Of a stretch of 64,000 nucleotides of DNA, positions 13,374 to 23,011 are shown piece by piece. The position numbers and the translations under genes are program-made. Numbering within the stretch: position 1 is the stretch's first letter; every line of letters begins with the position of its first letter. The notes under the pieces are model-generated. The model was given only the letters and a program-made list of their open reading frames with translations, was not told the origin of the DNA and did not search any database. This stretch comes from Betaproteobacteria bacterium RIFCSPLOWO2_12_FULL_68_20 (GTDB taxonomy: Bacteria > Pseudomonadota > Gammaproteobacteria > Burkholderiales > SG8-39). Where the stretch lies: positions 57,674 to 121,673 of the forward strand of contig MERQ01000014.1 of assembly GCA_001770655.1 (NCBI GenBank). Direction: 5' to 3'.

Positions 13374-15392
13374 TCATTCCCTCGAGGGAACCCGCGCCAG
13401 ATCCGCGAGCCAGACGGCGGCATTGCCGTCCGAGGGCGCGCGCCAGTCGCCGCGCGGCGAGAGCGAGCCGCCCGAGCCGACCTTGGGTCCGTTGGGCAGC
13501 GCGCTCCTCTTGAACTGGCTGGTGCGGAAGAATCTGTCCAGGAATATCCGCAGCCATTTCCTGATCTCGGCGAGCCGGTAGCCATCCTTCCCCGACCACG
13601 CGCTCCAGGCGAGGAACGCGATCTTGGAGGGCGCGTAGCCGAAGCGCAGCGTGTAGTAGAGGCTGAAGTCCTGCAGCCCGAACGGCCCGATCACCTGCTC
13701 GGTGAGCTGCGCCGGCTTGTCCTCGCTCTCTCCTGGCACCAGCTCAGGGCTGATCTCGGTCTCGAGCACGCGCTCGAGCGCGCGCGACACCTCGCGGTCG
13801 AACTGCCCGGAGCGCGCCACCCAGCCGATCAGGTACTGCACCAGCGTCTTCGGCACCGAGGCGTTGACCGCGTAGTGCGACATATGGTCTCCAACGCCAT
13901 AGGTGCACCAGCCGAGCGCCAGCTCGGAGAGGTCGCCGGTGCCCACGACGATGGCGCCGTGCAGGTTGGCCAGGCGGAACAGGTGGCTGGTACGCTCGCC
14001 GGCCTGCACGTTCTCGAACGTGACGTCGTAGACCTTCCTGCCCCTGGCGAAGGGATGGCGCAGATCCTTGAGCATCTGCATGCACGACGGCCGGATGTCG
14101 ATTTCCTCGGCGCTCGCGCCGATCGCGCGCATCAGCTGCCAGGCCTGGCTCTTCGTGCGCGTGCTGGTGGCGAAGCCCGGCATGGTGAAGGCAAGGATGT
14201 TGCGCCGGGGCAGCTTCAGCTCGTCCACCGCGCGCGCACACACGAGCAGCGCCTGGGTCGAGTCGAGCCCCCCGGAGACCCCGATCACGAGCTTTTTCGT
14301 GCCGGTCGCGCGCATGCGCGTGGCGAGGCCCTGCACCTGGATGCGGTACACCTCCTCGCAGCGCGCGTCGCGCGTCGCGGGGTCGGCGGGCACGTAGGGG
14401 TAGCGCTCCACGCGCCGCGCGAGCGCCAGCCGCCCCTGCGGCAGCGGCAGCGAGAATTCGACCGTCCTGAAGCGCGCCACCTCGGCCGCGTGGCGGCGCG
14501 CCGACTCGCCGAAGCTGTTCTGCCGCATACGGTCGGCGGCGAGGCGCCCGAGGTCGAGGTCGGCGATCGCGAGCTGCGGCCCGGCGGCGAAGCGCCGCGA
14601 TTCGGCGAGCAGCGTGCCGTTCTCCAGGATCATCGCGTGGCCGTCCCAGGCGAGGTCGGTGGTCGACTCGCCCGCGCCGGCCGCGCTGTAGAGGTAGGCG
14701 GCGATGCAGCGCGCCGACTGGTTGGCGGCGAGCTCGAGCCGGTACTGGTGCTTGCCGACGACGATGTTGGAAGCCGAGAGGTTGCCGATCACGGTGGCCC
14801 CGGCGAGCGCGGCGAAGGAAGAGGGCGGAGCCGGCACCCACAGGTCCTCGCAGATCTCGGCGTGCAGCACGAGCTGCGGCAGCTCGGCGAGGCGAAACAG
14901 CAGTTCCGCGCCGAACGGCGCCTTCTGCCCGGCGAGCGCGATCTCCGCGCGGCGGCAGGTGTCGCCGGGCGTGAACTGGCGCAGCTCGTAGAACTCGCGG
15001 TAGTTGGGAAGATAGGTCTTCGGCACCACGCCGACGAGCCGCCCGCGGCAGAGGAGCGCCGCGCAGTTGTAGAGCAGCCCGTCCACCTGCACCGGCAGGC
15101 CGACCAGCGCGGCGAGCGGCAGCGCGCGCGTGCGCGCGAGCAGCCGCTCGAGCGCTTCCTCGGCGGCGCCGATCAGCGCCTGCTGGTGGAACAGGTCCTC
15201 GCAGCTGTAGGCGGAGAGCCCCAGTTCGGGGAACACGGCGAGCACCGCTTTCGCGCGCGCCGCCTGGCGCATCAGCTCGAGCGTGCCCTCGAGGTTGTGC
15301 GCCGGGTCGCCGACGCGCACCAGCGGCGTCGCGACCGCCACGCGCGCGAAGCCATGGCCGTAGAGATTGAAAAAATGGTCGCGCGCGCTCAT
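13374..15392 (-). CDS. nadE: Glutamine-hydrolysing NAD+ synthase
   Basis: Nitrilase-like N-terminus ([18 protein letters not shown]) plus synthetase [12 protein letters not shown]. Confidence 0.95.
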   Translation of the reverse strand: MSARDHFFNLYGHGFARVAVATPLVRVGDPAHNLEGTLELMRQAARAKAVLAVFPELGLSAYSCEDLFHQQALIGAAEEALERLLARTRALPLAALVGLPVQVDGLLYNCAALLCRGRLVGVVPKTYLPNYREFYELRQFTPGDTCRRAEIALAGQKAPFGAELLFRLAELPQLVLHAEICEDLWVPAPPSSFAALAGATVIGNLSASNIVVGKHQYRLELAANQSARCIAAYLYSAAGAGESTTDLAWDGHAMILENGTLLAESRRFAAGPQLAIADLDLGRLAADRMRQNSFGESARRHAAEVARFRTVEFSLPLPQGRLALARRVERYPYVPADPATRDARCEEVYRIQVQGLATRMRATGTKKLVIGVSGGLDSTQALLVCARAVDELKLPRRNILAFTMPGFATSTRTKSQAWQLMRAIGASAEEIDIRPSCMQMLKDLRHPFARGRKVYDVTFENVQAGERTSHLFRLANLHGAIVVGTGDLSELALGWCTYGVGDHMSHYAVNASVPKTLVQYLIGWVARSGQFDREVSRALERVLETEISPELVPGESEDKPAQLTEQVIGPFGLQDFSLYYTLRFGYAPSKIAFLAWSAWSGKDGYRLAEIRKWLRIFLDRFFRTSQFKRSALPNGPKVGSGGSLSPRGDWRAPSDGNAAVWLADLARVPSRE

Positions 15393-15417
15393 TGGCAGGC
15401 ATTCTAGCGCATCCGCT

Positions 15418-15438
15418 ATATGGTATTCTTTGCCATAT
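15418..15438. promoter_or_regulatory. Inverted repeat ATATGG-N9-CCATAT overlapping start of tumE-like gene; candidate autoregulatory operator
   Basis: atatggtattctttgccatat read directly; lies in the 44-bp nadE/tumE divergent intergenic region. Confidence 0.4.
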
Positions 15439-15643
15439 GCTGATCCTGTCCGAGAAGGTGCTCCTGGAGGGCGGGCTGCTCGAGATCGAGCTGCACGACG
15501 ACCTGCGCTGCCGGCTGCGCTACGGCGACCTGGTGGAGTACGCGGACGGGCGGCGCAGGCTGCGCGGGCGCGCGGCGCCCTACGAATTCCGCTCGGTCGA
15601 GCAGCTGCGCTATGACTTCGAGAAAGACCTCGAGAGCGCTTGA
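15437..15643 (+). CDS. TumE/DUF6516-like putative toxin
   Basis: RLRGRAAPYEFRSVEQLRYDFEKDLESA matches the C-terminal signature of DUF6516/TumE-like proteins. Confidence 0.55.
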   Translation: MLILSEKVLLEGGLLEIELHDDLRCRLRYGDLVEYADGRRRLRGRAAPYEFRSVEQLRYDFEKDLESA

Positions 15644-15980
15644 GCTGCGCGTCGGCACGGCCGGCGACGCGCTCGACCGCTTCGAGGCGGCGTGGAACCG
15701 CGTCGCCGAGGGGCGCGCCATGGCGCCGCTCAGGGTGCTCACGGTGGCGAGCCTGCCGCTATTGCTGAAGGCGCTCACGCCGGCGCGCTGGGGCCTGCTC
15801 GAGCGGCTCGCGCGCGACGGGCCTCTCTCGGTCTACCAGCTGGCGAAGCGCCTCGCGCGCGACTACAAGAACGTGCACACCGACGTCGCGCGGCTCGCCG
15901 AGCTGGGGCTGATCGCACGCGGGGCGGACGGGCGCGTCGAGGTGCAATGGAGCGCGGTGCGGGCCGAGCTTCGGCTCTGA
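15612..15980 (+). CDS. MarR/TumA-like winged-HTH putative antitoxin
   Basis: LLERLARDGPLSVYQLAKRLARDYKNVHTDVARLAELGLIAR winged HTH; overlaps toxin-like ORF by 32 bp. Confidence 0.7.
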   Translation: MTSRKTSRALELRVGTAGDALDRFEAAWNRVAEGRAMAPLRVLTVASLPLLLKALTPARWGLLERLARDGPLSVYQLAKRLARDYKNVHTDVARLAELGLIARGADGRVEVQWSAVRAELRL

Positions 15981-16077
15981 AATCAGGGACAGACCACCTT
16001 TTGCTCACCACCCCGGCGCCTTCGGCGCCACCCCTCCTCGATGAGGAGGGGAATAACGTGGTCTGTCCCTGATTTCA
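15978..16077. repeat. Composite palindromic element with 20-bp perfect terminal inverted repeats
   Basis: TGAAATCAGGGACAGACCAC (15978-15997) / GTGGTCTGTCCCTGATTTCA (16058-16077), with internal CCCCTCCTC/GAGGAGGGG hairpin. Confidence 0.9.
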
Positions 16078-16716
16078 CTGGAAGACGAGGAAGTACTGGT
16101 AGGGCAGGAAGGCGTGCTCCTCGGCGAGCCGGTAGCCGGCGCGCGCCATCTCGTCCTTCACCCCCTGCGGCGCGATGCGCGCGTGACGCGGCGGGCCTTC
16201 CGGGGAGTCGGGCCTGAAGTCGATGATCGCCACGCGCCCGCCCGCCTTGAGCGAACCCCGCAGGCCGGCAAAATAGCGCTCCCGGCCGCCGATGTGATGG
16301 TAAGTGTCCACTATCAGTACAAGGTCCACCTTGGCGGGAAGCTTTGGATCGTCGGGCGAGGCTGCGTGCGAGGAGAGATTGGGCAGCTTCTCGCTCGCCG
16401 CGCGCTCGTTGAGGTAGCGCACCATGTCCGCGGAGAGATCCGCGCCGTAGACGCGGCCCTTCGGCAGGGCGCGCGCGAGCCGCGCCGCGAAGTAGCCGGT
16501 GCCCGAGCCGATGTCGGCGACCGCCGCTTCGGGGGCGAGCTTGAGCGCCCGTATCACCTCGTCGGGCTTCTGCCAGGCGTCGCGCGCCGGGTCGTCGAAA
16601 ACCTTGGCCCAGCGCTCGGCGTCGTCGAAGCGCTGGTGCATGGGCTGAGAGCCCTGCTGCGCCGGCGCGGGCAGGGCGACGAGGAGCGCGAGAAGGAGAC
16701 CGGCAAACCGCGTCAC
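16075..16716 (-). CDS. Class I SAM-dependent methyltransferase with predicted signal peptide
   Basis: VTRFAGLLLALLVALPAPAQ signal-like; VADIGSGTGYFAARLARALPKGRVYGADLS motif I; GTG start overlaps corA stop. Confidence 0.85.
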   Translation of the reverse strand: MTRFAGLLLALLVALPAPAQQGSQPMHQRFDDAERWAKVFDDPARDAWQKPDEVIRALKLAPEAAVADIGSGTGYFAARLARALPKGRVYGADLSADMVRYLNERAASEKLPNLSSHAASPDDPKLPAKVDLVLIVDTYHHIGGRERYFAGLRGSLKAGGRVAIIDFRPDSPEGPPRHARIAPQGVKDEMARAGYRLAEEHAFLPYQYFLVFQ

Positions 16717-17675
16717 AGCCAACCCGCCTTTCTGAACCGGTGGAAGAGGTAGGCGTCGATCGCGAACATCAGGCCGACGGCGAACGGGTAGCCGTACGCC
16801 CAGCGCAGCTCCGGCATCAGCTCGAAGTTCATGCCGTAGACGCCCGCGATCATCGTCGGCACCGCCACCAGCGCCGCGTAGGCGGCGAGCCGCTTGGTGA
16901 CCTCGTTCTCGCCGACGGTGATCAGGGCAAGGTTCACCTGGATGGCGGTGGCGACGGTATCGCGCTCCGAGTCGATCGACTGGTTGAGCCGCACCAGGTG
17001 GTCGTAGACGTCGCGGAAGTAGTCCCCGAGCCCCGCGCACACCTGCGGCACGCGGCCGCCATGCAGCCGGCCGCAGGCCTCGAGCAGCGGCGCGGTGGCG
17101 TGCTTGAGCACGGTGAGCTTCTGCTTCACGTAGTACAGGCTCTCGATGATCGCGCGCGCCGACTTGGCGGCGAAGATCTTCTCCTCGATGGTCTCGAGCT
17201 CCATCTCGAGCGTGTCGAGCACCGGGAAATAGCGGTCGACCACCGCGTCCATGAGCGCGTACAGCACGTAGCCGGACCCGTGGCGCAGCAGCTCGGGCTC
17301 GCGCTCGCAGCGCGCACGCACGTCGGTGAAGGCGCGCTCGGCGTGCTGGCGCACCGAGAGCACGTAATTGCGCCCCACGAAGATCGCCATCTCGCCGACC
17401 TTGAGCTCCTCGCCTGGCTCGACGATGTGCATGGCGACGAACAGCGAATCGCCGTACTCCTCGATCTTCGGGCGCTGGTGGCCGTGCTGCGCGTCCTCGA
17501 CCGCGAGCGGGTGCAGGTCGAACTCGCGCTGCATGTCGGCGAGCTCGGCCGCGGAGGCGTCGCGCAGCGCCACCCACACGAAGCAGCCGGGGCGCGCGAG
17601 GTAGCCGCGGATCTCGCCCTGCTCGATGTCGGCGAGCTTGCGGCCCTCCTCGTAGGCGACGCGATTGACGAGCAT
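16713..17675 (-). CDS. corA: CorA-family magnesium/cobalt transporter
   Basis: MLVNRVAYEEGRKLADI...; C-terminal TMs with VYGMNFELMPEL (GMN motif). Confidence 0.94.
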   Translation of the reverse strand: MLVNRVAYEEGRKLADIEQGEIRGYLARPGCFVWVALRDASAAELADMQREFDLHPLAVEDAQHGHQRPKIEEYGDSLFVAMHIVEPGEELKVGEMAIFVGRNYVLSVRQHAERAFTDVRARCEREPELLRHGSGYVLYALMDAVVDRYFPVLDTLEMELETIEEKIFAAKSARAIIESLYYVKQKLTVLKHATAPLLEACGRLHGGRVPQVCAGLGDYFRDVYDHLVRLNQSIDSERDTVATAIQVNLALITVGENEVTKRLAAYAALVAVPTMIAGVYGMNFELMPELRWAYGYPFAVGLMFAIDAYLFHRFRKAGWL

Positions 17676-17759
17676 AAATGGGGTCAGATCAACTTTTAGT
17701 CGCGCGATGTTACTCCGATACAATTCACCGTCGAAAAGTTGATCTGACCCCATTTATGC
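17672..17759. repeat. Palindromic REP-like element: 26-bp perfect inverted repeat, 36-bp loop
   Basis: GCATAAATGGGGTCAGATCAACTTTT (17672-17697) / AAAAGTTGATCTGACCCCATTTATGC (17734-17759). Confidence 0.95.
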
Positions 17760-18970
17760 CCGAGATCAGCCGCAGGGCCGCGAATCTTGGAACCGAGAAC
17801 GCCTTCGTCGTCCTCGCCGAGGTGAACGCGCTCGCGCGCGCGGGCGCCGACATCGTCAGCTTCTGCATCGGGCAGCCCGACTTTCCCGCGCCGGAGAACG
17901 TGCAGGAGGCGGCGATCCGCGCCGTGAGGGGCGGCAAGCACGGCTACACCCCCTCGGCCGGCATCGACGAGCTGCGCGAGGCGGCGGCGAAATACATGTC
18001 GCGCGTGCGCGGGGGGCTGCCGATCCGCGCCGAGGACGTGGTGGTCGGGGCGGGCGCGAAGCCGTTCATCGCCTACGCGATCCTCTCGACGACCGACCAC
18101 GGGGCGGGCGACGAAGTGATCTATCCGAACCCGGGCTTCCCGATCTACGAATCGCAGATCGCGGCCCACGGCGCGGTGCCGGTGCCGATCCACCTGCGCG
18201 AGGCGCGGGGCTTCGCTTTCGATCCCGCCGATCTGGAGGGGCTGATCACCCCGCGCACGAAGCTTCTCATCCTCAACACCCCGCAGAACCCGACCGGGGG
18301 CACGCTCGATCGCAAGACGCTCGAGGCGATCGCCGCGATCCTGAAGCCGCACCCCCGGATCTGGGTGTACGCCGACGAGATCTACTCGCGGCTCGCCTAC
18401 GAGGGCGAATTCTTCTCGATCGCGCAGGCGCCGGGAATGGTCGAGCGCACCATCATCTCCGACGGCGCCTCCAAGACCTGGGCGATGACCGGCTGGAGGA
18501 TCGGCTTTGCCGCGAACCCGGCGCTCGCCCCGGTGTTCACGCGCTGGATCACCAACACCGATTCGTGCGCCTCCCAGATCAGCCAGTGGGCCGCGCTCGA
18601 AGCGGTGACCGGGCCGCAGGACGCCGCCGAGAGGATGCGCCGGAGCTTCCTCGAGCGGCGCGACCTGATCGTGCGGCTGCTGAACGAGGTGCCCGGCGTG
18701 AAGTGCCTGGTGCCGGGCGGCGCGTTTTACGCCTGGCCGAACGTCACCGAGGCCTGCCGCCTGATCGGCGCCGCCGATTCCGAGGAGTTCAGGAAGCGCC
18801 TGCTGAACGAGGCGGGCGTCGCGGTGCTCGCCGACATCCACTTCGGCTCGCGCGTGCCGGGCGAGGGCCAGCACGTGCGCTTCTCGTACGCAGCCTCGAA
18901 GGAAGCGATCGAGAAGGGCGTCGCGCGCATGGCCGAGTTCATCCGCAGGAACACGAAAAAGGCCGCGTGA
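17756..18970 (+). CDS. Pyridoxal phosphate-dependent aminotransferase (aspartate aminotransferase family)
   Basis: [47 protein letters not shown]-lysine motif. Confidence 0.93.
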   Translation: MPEISRRAANLGTENAFVVLAEVNALARAGADIVSFCIGQPDFPAPENVQEAAIRAVRGGKHGYTPSAGIDELREAAAKYMSRVRGGLPIRAEDVVVGAGAKPFIAYAILSTTDHGAGDEVIYPNPGFPIYESQIAAHGAVPVPIHLREARGFAFDPADLEGLITPRTKLLILNTPQNPTGGTLDRKTLEAIAAILKPHPRIWVYADEIYSRLAYEGEFFSIAQAPGMVERTIISDGASKTWAMTGWRIGFAANPALAPVFTRWITNTDSCASQISQWAALEAVTGPQDAAERMRRSFLERRDLIVRLLNEVPGVKCLVPGGAFYAWPNVTEACRLIGAADSEEFRKRLLNEAGVAVLADIHFGSRVPGEGQHVRFSYAASKEAIEKGVARMAEFIRRNTKKAA

Positions 18971-20034
18971 GCGCCGAGCGCGTCGTCGTCGGCATGTCGG
19001 GCGGCGTCGATTCGTCGGTGGCCGCGCTGCTTCTCGAGCGCGCGGGCCACGAGGTCATCGGTCTTTTCATGAACAACTGGGAGGACGACGCGGACTGCCC
19101 GGCGCGCGAGGACCTGGTGGCCGCCGCCGCCGCCGCGGACGCGATCGGCATCGAGCTCGAGGCGGTGAATTTCGCCGCCGAGTACAAGGAGCGCGTGTTC
19201 GCGAGCTTTCTCGCCGAGTACGCGGCGGGACGCACGCCGAACCCGGACGTGCTGTGCAACGCCGAGATCAAGTTCAAGGCCTTTCTCGATCACGCGCTGC
19301 GCCTCGGCGCCGCGAAGATCGCCACCGGGCACTACGCTCAGTTGCGCGAGCGAGGCGGCCGGATCGAGCTGCTGCGCGGCGCCGACGGCGCGAAGGACCA
19401 GAGCTATTTCCTGCACCGCCTCACCCGGGAGCAGCTCGCGCGCGTGCTTTTCCCCGTCGGGCAGCTGAAGAAATCCGAGGTGCGCCGCATCGCCAGGGAA
19501 GCCGGGCTGCCGAACCACGCCAGGAAGGACTCGACCGGGATCTGCTTCATCGGCGAGCGTCCGTTCCGCGAGTTCCTCAACCGCTATCTGCCGAAGGTCC
19601 CGGGCCCCATCGTGAACGAGCGCGGCGAGCTCGTCGGCGAGCACATCGGGCTCGCTTTCTACACCATCGGCCAGAGGAAAGGCATCGGCATCGGCGGCAG
19701 GAAGAACGGCTCCGGCGATGCGTGGTACGTGGCCGCAAAGGACCTCGCGGCGAAGTCGCTTACGGTCGTGCAGGGCCACGACCATCCGCTGCTCATGCGC
19801 CGCTCGCTAGACGCGCTCGACGCGAGCTGGGTGGGCGGCGAGGCGCCGCCGGCGCACACGGTGCACACGGCGAAGACGCGCTACCGCCAGGCGGACGCGG
19901 CATGCACGCTCGCCAACGTGCGCGACGGGGAAATCGCGGTCGAGTTCGACTCGCCGCAGTGGGCGGTGACGCCCGGCCAGTCGGTGGTGCTCTACGACCG
20001 CGAGGTCTGCCTCGGCGGCGGCGTCATCCGCTAG
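18967..20034 (+). CDS. mnmA: tRNA 2-thiouridine(34) synthase MnmA
   Basis: [52 protein letters not shown] start overlaps upstream stop. Confidence 0.96.
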   Translation: MSAERVVVGMSGGVDSSVAALLLERAGHEVIGLFMNNWEDDADCPAREDLVAAAAAADAIGIELEAVNFAAEYKERVFASFLAEYAAGRTPNPDVLCNAEIKFKAFLDHALRLGAAKIATGHYAQLRERGGRIELLRGADGAKDQSYFLHRLTREQLARVLFPVGQLKKSEVRRIAREAGLPNHARKDSTGICFIGERPFREFLNRYLPKVPGPIVNERGELVGEHIGLAFYTIGQRKGIGIGGRKNGSGDAWYVAAKDLAAKSLTVVQGHDHPLLMRRSLDALDASWVGGEAPPAHTVHTAKTRYRQADAACTLANVRDGEIAVEFDSPQWAVTPGQSVVLYDREVCLGGGVIR

Positions 20035-20043
20035 AGCGCGCGG

Positions 20044-20310
20044 CTAGTGCAGGATGACGAGCCGCGGCCCCTCCCCGGTCGTCTGCACGTCGAGCGTGCT
20101 GTCGTCCAGGAACTCGCACGCCCGCGTGTCCAGCACCAGCACCTTTCTGCCGTCGTGCTCGAACGTCGCGTCGCCCGCGCGCGGCGTGTCGAGGCTCGGC
20201 GTGAGCGCGTCGCCTTCGAGCAACAGCCGGATGCCCGTTTCCGGGGCGGCGTGCGCCCTGTCGAGCACCGCGCACAGATAACGGTTCGCGGATTCGGTGA
20301 TCGTCAGCAT
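20044..20310 (-). CDS. HesB/IscA-like small protein without the C-terminal CxC
   Basis: MLTITESANRYLCAVLDRAHAAPETGIRLLLEGD... resembles the A-type fold; no CGC(G) motif. Confidence 0.5.
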   Translation of the reverse strand: MLTITESANRYLCAVLDRAHAAPETGIRLLLEGDALTPSLDTPRAGDATFEHDGRKVLVLDTRACEFLDDSTLDVQTTGEGPRLVILH

Positions 20311-20372
20311 TGCGGCCTCCTTCAGTACCAGGAACCCGCGTTGACCGTGGCGCATGTCGATTGTTCCCCCGA

Positions 20373-20981
20373 CTAGCGGGGCGTCGTATCGGCGAACGCC
20401 GCGCGTTCCATCAGCCGGTCGTGGTGGCGCGCGATCGCCGCGTATTCCGCGCGCCAGTCGACCTCGCTCGGCTTGCGAAAATCGAGCCAGCCGATCGCGC
20501 AGCCGAGCGCGATGTCGGCGAGCGTGTAGCGCTCGCCGTGGCACCAGGGGCGCTCGCCGAGCTCGGCGCCGAGCTGCGCGAGGCCCCGGCGCATGCGCGC
20601 GAGCTGCTTCCCGCTCCACGCCTTGCTCTGCTCCTTCTTCGGCCGTAGCGCTTCCATGCGCACCAGCAGCCCCGCGTCGAGCACGCCGTCGGCGAGCGCC
20701 TCCCAGCGGCGCACCGCGACGCGCTCGCGGTTGTCTTCCGGGATCAGCCTGCTGATCGGCGAGGCGTTGTCGAGGAACTCGACGATGACGCGCGAGTCGT
20801 AGAGCGCCGTGCCGTCGTCGAGCAGCAGCGTCGGGATCTTGCCGAGCGGGTTGTGCGCGTTGACCGGGTTGTCGATCGGCGCGACGTCGACCAGCTCGAT
20901 GTCGCAATCGATGCGCTTCTCGGCGAGAACCACGCGCACTTTGCGCGTGTAGGGGCTGGCGAGCGAGGCGAACAGCTTCAT
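20373..20981 (-). CDS. Glutathione S-transferase
   Basis: MKLFASLASPYTRKVRVVLAEKRIDCDIELVDV...NPLGKIPTLLLDDG. Confidence 0.93.
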   Translation of the reverse strand: MKLFASLASPYTRKVRVVLAEKRIDCDIELVDVAPIDNPVNAHNPLGKIPTLLLDDGTALYDSRVIVEFLDNASPISRLIPEDNRERVAVRRWEALADGVLDAGLLVRMEALRPKKEQSKAWSGKQLARMRRGLAQLGAELGERPWCHGERYTLADIALGCAIGWLDFRKPSEVDWRAEYAAIARHHDRLMERAAFADTTPR

Positions 20982-21006
20982 GGCGGGCGCGGATTATACC
21001 GTCGCG

Positions 21007-21606
21007 CTATCGCCTCGAGCGCAGCGCCCGCTCGACGCGCCGGCGCAGCGCCGGGATGACCTCGCGCTCGAACCAGGGATTCCTTTTCATCCACGCCCTG
21101 TTGCGCCAGCTCGGGTGCGGCAGCGGGAAAAACTGCGGCGCGTAGTCGCGAAACGACCGCACCGTCCCGGCGAGCGTGCGCTTGCGCCGCCCGCCCAGCC
21201 AGTAGGCCTGCGCGTAGCTGCCGACGAGCAGCGTCAGCCGCACGCCGGGCAGCGCGGCGCGGAACCTCGGCTGCCACAGCGGCGCGCACTCGGGGCGCGG
21301 CGCCAGGTCCGCTCCATTCACCGTCCCCGGGTAGCACAGGCCGCTCGGCACGATCGCGACTCTCGTGGCGTCGTAGAACGCTCCGCGATCCATGGCGAGC
21401 CAGGCGCGCAGCTGGTCTCCCGACGCGTCGTTCCACGGGATGCCGCTCTCGTGCACGCGGCGCCCGGGCGCCTGCCCGACGACGAGCAGACGCGCCGCGC
21501 GGCCGGCGAGGAACACCGGCTTCGGCCCGAGCGGCAGGTGCCGCTCGCACAGCCGGCAGGCGCGCGCCTCCCGGCACACGAGTGCGAGGGAGGCCGGGCG
21601 CGCCAT
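21007..21606 (-). CDS. Uracil-DNA glycosylase family protein
   Basis: LLVVGQAPGRRVHESGIPWNDASGDQLRAWL, PLPHPSWRNRAWMKRNPWFE. Confidence 0.88.
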   Translation of the reverse strand: MARPASLALVCREARACRLCERHLPLGPKPVFLAGRAARLLVVGQAPGRRVHESGIPWNDASGDQLRAWLAMDRGAFYDATRVAIVPSGLCYPGTVNGADLAPRPECAPLWQPRFRAALPGVRLTLLVGSYAQAYWLGGRRKRTLAGTVRSFRDYAPQFFPLPHPSWRNRAWMKRNPWFEREVIPALRRRVERALRSRR

Positions 21607-21643
21607 CGCCTTATAATACGGCGTCAAAAAACCCCCGCCGCTC

Positions 21644-23008
21644 ATGCCTTCGCCCCTCGCGGCGCTGTCGCCGCTCGACGGCCGCTACGCCAGGTTGGTC
21701 GACCCGCTGCGCGAATATTTCAGCGAGCAGGCGCTGATCCGCTACCGCGTGAGGATCGAGATCGCCTGGCTGCGCGCGCTCGCCGCGGAGCCGGCGATCC
21801 GCGAGCTGAAGCCGTTCTCGCGCGCCACCGAGACCGCCTTCGACCGGCTGCTCGGCGGCTTCTCGGAGCGCGACGCCGAGCACATCAAGAACATCGAGGC
21901 CCGCACCAGCCACGACGTGAAGGCGATCGAGTACTGGCTGAAGGGGCGCCTCGCCAGGAACCGCGAGGTGCAGGGCTCGCTCGAGTTCATCCACTTCGCG
22001 CTCACCTCGGAGGACGTCACCAACGTCGCCTACGCGCTGATGCTCGCCGATTCGCGCGCCAGGGCGATGCTCCCGGCGCTCGATCGCGTGGTCGCCGCGC
22101 TGCGCGGGCTCGCGCGGCGCCACGCCGGGCTGCCGATGCTCTCGCGCACGCACGGGCAGCCCGCCTCGCCGACCACGCTCGGAAAGGAAATGGCGAATTT
22201 CGCCCATCGCCTCGAGCGCGCGCGGCGCTCGATCGCGGCGGTGGCGATCCTCGGCAAGATGAACGGCGCGGTCGGCAACTACAACGCGCACCTCGCCGCG
22301 TACCCGGGCCTCGACTGGGAGCGCCTGTGCCGGCGCATCGTCGAGCGGCTCGGGCTGGAGTTCAACCCGTACACCACGCAGATCGAGCCGCACGACTCCT
22401 ACGCGGAGCTGTTCGACGCGTATGCGCGCGCCAACAGCGTGCTGCTCGACCTGGACCGCGACCTGTGGGGCTACGTCTCGCTCGGCTATTTCAGACAGAA
22501 GGCGAAAAAAGGCGAGGTCGGATCCTCCACCATGCCGCACAAGGTGAACCCGATCGACTTCGAGAACTCCGAGGGCAACGTCGGGGTCGCCAACGCGCTG
22601 CTGCGCCACCTCGCGGAGAAGCTCCCGGTGTCGCGCTGGCAGCGCGATCTCTCGGACTCGACCGCGCTCAGGAACGCGGGCGCGGCGCTCGGCCACGCGC
22701 TGCTCGCCTGGTCGGCGTGCGCGAAGGGGCTCGCCGGGCTCGAGGCCGACCGCGCGCGGCTCGCCGCGGACCTGGAGGCGAACTGGGAAGTGCTCGCGGA
22801 GGCGGTGCAGCAGGTGATGCGACGCCACGGCGTCGCCGACGCGTACGAGAAGCTGAAAGCGCTCACGCGCGGCAAGCGCCTGGACCGCGGCCGGCTCGCC
22901 GCGTTCATCCGCAAGCAGCCGATCCCGGCGGCGGAGAAGAAGCGCCTGCTCGCCCTGTCGCCGGCGCGCTACACGGGGCTCGCGGCCGAGCTGGCGAAGC
23001 GGATCTGA
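21644..23008 (+). CDS. purB: Adenylosuccinate lyase
   Basis: LSPLDGRYARLVDPLREYFSEQALIRYRV; SSTMPHKVNPIDFENSEGN. Confidence 0.97.
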   Translation: MPSPLAALSPLDGRYARLVDPLREYFSEQALIRYRVRIEIAWLRALAAEPAIRELKPFSRATETAFDRLLGGFSERDAEHIKNIEARTSHDVKAIEYWLKGRLARNREVQGSLEFIHFALTSEDVTNVAYALMLADSRARAMLPALDRVVAALRGLARRHAGLPMLSRTHGQPASPTTLGKEMANFAHRLERARRSIAAVAILGKMNGAVGNYNAHLAAYPGLDWERLCRRIVERLGLEFNPYTTQIEPHDSYAELFDAYARANSVLLDLDRDLWGYVSLGYFRQKAKKGEVGSSTMPHKVNPIDFENSEGNVGVANALLRHLAEKLPVSRWQRDLSDSTALRNAGAALGHALLAWSACAKGLAGLEADRARLAADLEANWEVLAEAVQQVMRRHGVADAYEKLKALTRGKRLDRGRLAAFIRKQPIPAAEKKRLLALSPARYTGLAAELAKRI

Positions 23009-23011
23009 GGG

